A DNA stretch of 9,679 bases from Hyphomicrobiales bacterium (GTDB lineage Bacteria; Pseudomonadota; Alphaproteobacteria; Rhizobiales; Aestuariivirgaceae): positions 1-9,679 of the forward strand of contig JAHFPK010000087.1 of assembly GCA_023266715.1 (NCBI GenBank), in the 5' to 3' direction. Made by a program: the position numbers and the translations under genes. Shown piece by piece: positions 5,848-9,679 of this stretch. The notes under the pieces are model-generated. The model was not told where the DNA came from and did not search any database. It saw only the letters and a list, made by a program, of their open reading frames with translations. Position 1 is the first letter of the stretch. Every line of letters starts with the position of its first letter.

Positions 5848-6960
5848 ATGCGTGTGACGATTGAACGATCTTCGTTTCTCAGGGCGCTCAATCATGTGCA
5901 AAGTGTGGTGGAACGCCGCAATACCATCCCGATCCTGTCCAATGTCCTGATCCAGGCCGCCGGCGCCAATCTGCGTTTGACAGCCACCGATCTTGATATC
6001 GAAATTGTTGAAACGGTGAGCGCCGAAGTGGGCCGCGAAGGGGCCGCAACCGTTCCCGCCCATATGCTTTATGACATTGTGCGGAAGCTCCCGGAAGGGG
6101 CCCAGCTTGAGCTCGAACAGGGGCCCGATGCGGGCCGGATTTCGATTTTTGCCGGCAAGTCGCGCTTCTCGCTGCAGGCCCTGCCGCCGGAAGATTTTCC
6201 CGATCTCGCCAGCGGCGAACTGGCCAATACCTTCGCGCTCCCGGTTGACGAGCTCAAGGGTCTTATCGAGAAAACCCGCTTTGCGATTTCAACCGAGGAA
6301 ACCCGTTATTATTTGAACGGCATCTATTTGCACGAGGTGCCGGCAGGTGCGCTGCTGCGCGCCGTGGCAACCGATGGCCACCGTCTGGCCCAGGCCCAGG
6401 TGGCGTTGCCCAAAGGCGCCAAAGGCATGCCCGGCATTATCGTTCCGCGCAAGACCGTGCTCGACGTGGTGAAATTGCTCGAGGGCGAAGAGGGCGAGGT
6501 TGAAATCGCCCTGTCCTCGTCGAAAATCCGCTTCTCCGTTGGCCAGTTAGTGCTGACCTCGAAGCTGATCGACGGCACCTTCCCCGATTATGAGCGGGTC
6601 ATTCCGCGCAACAACGACAAGGTGCTCGACGTTGACACCAAAACCTTCGCCGATGCGGTTGACCGCGTGTCAACAATTTCCATGGAAAAGGGCCGCGCCG
6701 TTAAGCTCAACATTTCTGCCGGCAAATTGACGCTGACCGTCAACAATCCGGATTCAGGTTCAGCCGAAGAGGAAATGCCGGTTGAGTATGGCCATGATCC
6801 CATCGATATCGGTTTCAACGCGCGCTATTTGCTCGATGTGGCAAGCCAGGTGAAGGCCGACCACATCAGTTTCCACCTGGCCGACGCCGGCTCGCCTACC
6901 ATTGTGCGTGACCCCGGTGACGATCAGGCCCTCTATGTTTTGATGCCCATGCGGGTGTAA
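5848..6960 (+). CDS. dnaN: DNA polymerase III sliding clamp (beta subunit)
   Basis: The 370-residue product is the beta clamp, a ring dimer that tethers DNA polymerase III and recruits other repair and replication proteins. The length is normal. Three repeated clamp domains can be followed: about 1-120 (MRVTIERSSFLRALNHVQSVVERRNTIPILSN at the start), 128-245 and 246-370. Residues of the protein-binding pocket are visible in ATDGHRL (174-180), DGTFPDYERVIP (242-253) and the C-terminal MPMRV, close to MPMRL of E. coli. The ATG at 5848 is chosen because it gives this standard N-terminus. An in-frame ATG at 5797 would add 17 atypical residues. AGGACAGGGG upstream may serve as a ribosome binding site. 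The 92-base gap from dnaA allows cotranscription or a separate promoter, but no clear promoter was seen. recF follows after 13 bases. Confidence 0.97.
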   Translation: MRVTIERSSFLRALNHVQSVVERRNTIPILSNVLIQAAGANLRLTATDLDIEIVETVSAEVGREGAATVPAHMLYDIVRKLPEGAQLELEQGPDAGRISIFAGKSRFSLQALPPEDFPDLASGELANTFALPVDELKGLIEKTRFAISTEETRYYLNGIYLHEVPAGALLRAVATDGHRLAQAQVALPKGAKGMPGIIVPRKTVLDVVKLLEGEEGEVEIALSSSKIRFSVGQLVLTSKLIDGTFPDYERVIPRNNDKVLDVDTKTFADAVDRVSTISMEKGRAVKLNISAGKLTLTVNNPDSGSAEEEMPVEYGHDPIDIGFNARYLLDVASQVKADHISFHLADAGSPTIVRDPGDDQALYVLMPMRV

Positions 6961-6973
6961 ACCAATCCCCGCT

Positions 6974-8134
6974 GTGACTGATTCATCTCTGCTTGCGCTG
7001 ACCCGTCTGACCCTCACGAATTTTCGCAATTATTCCGGACTGCGGCTGGATGTTTCAGCGCATCTCATTGCCCTTTCGGGCCCCAATGGAGCCGGCAAAA
7101 CCAATCTGCTTGAAGCCATTTCCCTGCTCTCGCCGGGGCGCGGCCTCCGGGGTGCCAATTTTGATGAACTTGCTGGTCTCGGCAACGCCGCCTCCTGGGC
7201 GATTGCAGCGGAAGTCAATACGCCCCTGCATGAGGTAAAACTTGGAACCGGCTGGAGTCTTGCCTCGGATGAGGCCGACTATGCCGCTGCGGGCCGCGTG
7301 GTGATCATTGATGGCCATGTGCAGAAGAGTTCAGGGGCACTGGGCGACTATATACGCATGCTGTGGCTCACGCCTGCCATGGACCGCCTCTTTGCCGGGC
7401 CTGCAGGCGATAGAAGACGGTTTTTGGACCGGTTGGTGGCAACCTTTGATCCCCAGCATTCCTCCCGTGTGGCGGTGTTTGAAAAAGTCATGCGCGAACG
7501 CAATCTCCTGCTCCACGATTCCCGCACCGACGCCGTGTGGCTGGCAAGCCTCGAGGCCCATATGGCGGAAGCCGCCGTGGCCATTGCCGCCGCCCGCCTT
7601 GGCGCGATTGAGGCCTTGCAGAAGCACATTCATGACACAAGATCTGAGAGCGTCTTTCCCTGGGGCCTGATCAGCATTGAAGGCGAGATTGAAAGCCTTG
7701 TGGCGGCCATGCCGGCCGTGCGCGCCGAGGACGAATATCGTAGACTGCTGGCTGATTCGCGGACCCCTGACCGGGCCGCGGGCCGCACCCTGAGAGGAAC
7801 CCATAGAAGTGATTTTATCGTCATCCACGGACCCAAATCCATGCCCGCCGGACAATGCTCAACGGGCGAGCAAAAAGCCCTGTTGATAGGCCTTATTTTG
7901 GCCCACGCGCGTGCAGTTAAAGCTGTGGCAAACGTCGCTCCTGTGCTACTATTGGACGAGGTCGCAGCCCACTTGGACAGGCAGCGCAGGGAGGGGCTTT
8001 TTGCCACTCTTTCGGCGTTGGGAAGTCAAGCCTGGATGACGGGAACAGACGGCCATTTGTTTGAAGGACTTGCCGCCGGTGCCCAGTGTTTTCACGTGGA
8101 TGCTGGAACCCTGAAAGAGATGAAGAGAGCCTGA
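6974..8134 (+). CDS. recF: DNA replication and repair protein RecF
   Basis: The 386-residue product is an SMC/ABC-like ATPase that acts with RecO and RecR to load RecA on single-stranded gaps. Visible are the N-terminal LTLTNFRNY, Walker A GPNGAGKTN (36-44), and SLLSPGRGLRGA just after it. RRRFLDRLV (147-155) is typical of RecF, as is TLRGTHRSDF (272-281). The ABC signature STGEQKALLIGL spans 296-307, and Walker B VLLLDEVAAHLD 324-335. The start is GTG at 6974; no in-frame ATG nearby would keep the N-terminal beta strand. No Shine-Dalgarno is visible in the 13 bases after the dnaN stop, so translation probably depends on coupling to dnaN. Its TGA shares one base with the gyrB ATG (TGATG). Confidence 0.95.
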   Translation: MTDSSLLALTRLTLTNFRNYSGLRLDVSAHLIALSGPNGAGKTNLLEAISLLSPGRGLRGANFDELAGLGNAASWAIAAEVNTPLHEVKLGTGWSLASDEADYAAAGRVVIIDGHVQKSSGALGDYIRMLWLTPAMDRLFAGPAGDRRRFLDRLVATFDPQHSSRVAVFEKVMRERNLLLHDSRTDAVWLASLEAHMAEAAVAIAAARLGAIEALQKHIHDTRSESVFPWGLISIEGEIESLVAAMPAVRAEDEYRRLLADSRTPDRAAGRTLRGTHRSDFIVIHGPKSMPAGQCSTGEQKALLIGLILAHARAVKAVANVAPVLLLDEVAAHLDRQRREGLFATLSALGSQAWMTGTDGHLFEGLAAGAQCFHVDAGTLKEMKRA

Positions 8135-9679
8135 TGCCACAAGCCGCCGCCAGCAACGAAGCGAAAATCCAAGCCTATGACGCCGATTCGATCAAGGTCT
8201 TGAAAGGCCTTGATGCGGTGCGCAAGCGCCCTGGCATGTATATCGGCGACACCGACGATGGCTCGGGCCTCCATCACATGGTCTATGAGGTTGTCGACAA
8301 CGCCATTGACGAAACGCTGGCGGGCCATGCCGACCGCATAACCGTGACCCTCAATGCCGATGGCTCCTGCACGGTGACCGATAACGGCCGCGGCATTCCC
8401 ATCGACATCCACAAGTCCGAAGGCGTGTCTGCTGCCGAAGTCATCATGACCCAGCTCCATGCCGGCGGAAAGTTTGACCAGAATTCCTACAAGGTGTCCG
8501 GCGGCCTCCATGGCGTTGGCGTGTCGGTGGTGAACGCGCTCTCCATCTGGCTGAAGCTCATCATCTACCGCAACAACAAAATCCACCGCATTGACTTCAC
8601 CAATGGCGACGCCGATGGTCCTTTGAAAGCCTTCGGCAGCGCCGAAGGCAAGCGCGGCACCGAAGTTACCTTTTTGCCAAGCCCCGCCACCTTTACCAAA
8701 ACCGAATTTGATTTCGCCACCATTGAACACCGCCTGCGCGAACTCGCCTTCCTGAATTCCGGCGTGCGCATCTTGCTGGCTGATCGCCGTGGCGTTGAGC
8801 CCAAGGAAGTGGAACTCCACTACGAAGGCGGCATTCAGGCCTTCGTGCGCTACCTCGACCGCACCAAGCAGGCCGCCCTCAAGGATCCCATCATGATCCG
8901 TGGCGAGAAGGACGGCCTTACGGTGGAGTGCTCCCTGTGGTGGAATGACAGCTACCATGAGAACGTGTTGTGCTTCACCAACAACATTCCCCAGCGCGAC
9001 GGCGGCACCCATTTGGCGGGCTTCCGCGGGGCGCTCACCCGCGTGATCAACACCTATGCCGCCACCTCTGGCATTGCGAGGAAAGAAAAGGTGGCGATCT
9101 CTGGCGATGACGCGCGCGAGGCTTTGACGTGCGTATTGTCGGTAAAAGTTCCGGACCCGAAATTTTCATCGCAAACCAAGGACAAGCTGGTGTCCTCGGA
9201 AGTGCGCCCCGTGGTCGAAAGCCTGGTGAATGAGCAATTGGGTGCCTGGTTTGAGGAGCATCCCAGCGAAGCCCGGATCATCGTCAGCAAGGTTGTGGAA
9301 GCGGCAGCGGCGCGCGAAGCCGCCCGCAAGGCGCGTGACCTCACGCGCCGCAAGGGTGCCCTCGATATGGCGGGCCTTCCCGGCAAGCTGGCGGAATGTC
9401 AGAACCGCGATCCAGCGCAGACGGAAATTTTCATTGTCGAGGGCGATAGCGCCGGTGGCTCCGCCAAGCAGGCGCGCAACCGTGAAAACCAGGCCGTGCT
9501 GCCCTTGCGCGGAAAAATCCTCAACGTCGAACGCGCCCGCTTTGACAAGATGCTGTCATCGGCCGAAATCGGCACGCTGATTACCGCGCTCGGCACCGGC
9601 ATTGGCAGGGATGAGAAGGGCGATGGCTTCAATATCGAAAAGCTGCGCTACCACAAGATCATCATCATGACCGATGCTG
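8134..9679 (+). CDS. gyrB: DNA gyrase subunit B (3' end beyond the window)
   Basis: The frame runs open from ATG 8134 to the window edge: 515 codons plus one base, against about 800 in the family. GyrB hydrolyses ATP to drive negative supercoiling by the GyrA2GyrB2 enzyme. The GHKL ATPase has EVVDNAIDE (52-60), TDNGRGIP (82-89, with Asp83 matching the drug-contacting Asp73 of E. coli), HAGGKF (109-114) and GGLHGVGVSVVNALS (123-137). The transducer domain covers about 230-400. The TOPRIM domain begins with EGDSAGGSA (436-444) and runs through PLRGKILNVERARFDKML to IIIMTDA, just before the DVDGSH metal site lost at the edge. I see no known aminocoumarin- or quinolone-resistance change, but this is a by-eye comparison. 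It overlaps recF by 1 base, with GAAGAGAG upstream as a modest ribosome binding site. Confidence 0.98.
   Translation, partial: MPQAAASNEAKIQAYDADSIKVLKGLDAVRKRPGMYIGDTDDGSGLHHMVYEVVDNAIDETLAGHADRITVTLNADGSCTVTDNGRGIPIDIHKSEGVSAAEVIMTQLHAGGKFDQNSYKVSGGLHGVGVSVVNALSIWLKLIIYRNNKIHRIDFTNGDADGPLKAFGSAEGKRGTEVTFLPSPATFTKTEFDFATIEHRLRELAFLNSGVRILLADRRGVEPKEVELHYEGGIQAFVRYLDRTKQAALKDPIMIRGEKDGLTVECSLWWNDSYHENVLCFTNNIPQRDGGTHLAGFRGALTRVINTYAATSGIARKEKVAISGDDAREALTCVLSVKVPDPKFSSQTKDKLVSSEVRPVVESLVNEQLGAWFEEHPSEARIIVSKVVEAAAAREAARKARDLTRRKGALDMAGLPGKLAECQNRDPAQTEIFIVEGDSAGGSAKQARNRENQAVLPLRGKILNVERARFDKMLSSAEIGTLITALGTGIGRDEKGDGFNIEKLRYHKIIIMTDA

Noticed and set aside
8092..9012. Long minus-strand open frame (306 codons) opposite gyrB
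   Set aside because: It is antisense to an intact, fully recognisable gyrB and results from the codon pattern of that gene; its translation is low-complexity and unlike any family I know.

Overview
The window looks like chromosomal DNA of an alphaproteobacterium, most likely Hyphomicrobiales or a close relative. I base this on the gene order rpsT-dnaA-dnaN-recF-gyrB, the sequence style of DnaA, DnaN and GyrB, the moderately high G+C by eye, and an intergenic mosaic palindrome resembling those of rhizobia. Nearly all of it is coding, the replication genes are intact, and no tRNA, rRNA, CRISPR array, insertion sequence or phage gene is visible.

Left part (1-3255): sugar and polyol catabolism. 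The C-terminal end of a Gfo/Idh/MocA-family oxidoreductase enters from the left on the plus strand. It converges on a three-gene minus-strand operon, read from right to left: xylulokinase (xylB), a stand-alone type II phosphomannose isomerase cupin, and a ROK-family fructokinase-like sugar kinase. The three genes overlap by 8 and 4 bases, so they are probably translationally coupled. Together they would feed xylulose, fructose and mannose 6-phosphate into central metabolism, as expected downstream of polyol (arabitol, xylitol, mannitol, sorbitol) dehydrogenases. A large mosaic inverted repeat (377-518) lies between the convergent 3' ends.

Middle part (3256-4327): a divergent intergenic region with a probable promoter for rpsT (ribosomal protein S20), rpsT itself, and a strong intrinsic terminator. 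Then comes a gene-free stretch of about 570 bases before dnaA. This stretch and the rpsT 3' edge hold a perfect DnaA box (3705-3713), an all-A/T run (3787-3803), alternating TCACA/TGTGA units (3918-3934), five GANTC sites and a 28-base perfect dyad (4132-4159). It is a good candidate for the dnaA control region and possibly for oriC, but the sequence alone does not prove either.

Right part (4328-9679): dnaA, dnaN, recF and gyrB (truncated by the window edge) on the plus strand. They encode the replication initiator, the sliding clamp, the gap-repair/clamp-associated SMC-like ATPase and the gyrase B subunit. dnaN-recF-gyrB are packed tightly (13-base gap, then a 1-base overlap) and probably cotranscribed. 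I found no undescribed multi-gene system here; the most interesting material is the rpsT-dnaA intergenic region and the mosaic palindrome.
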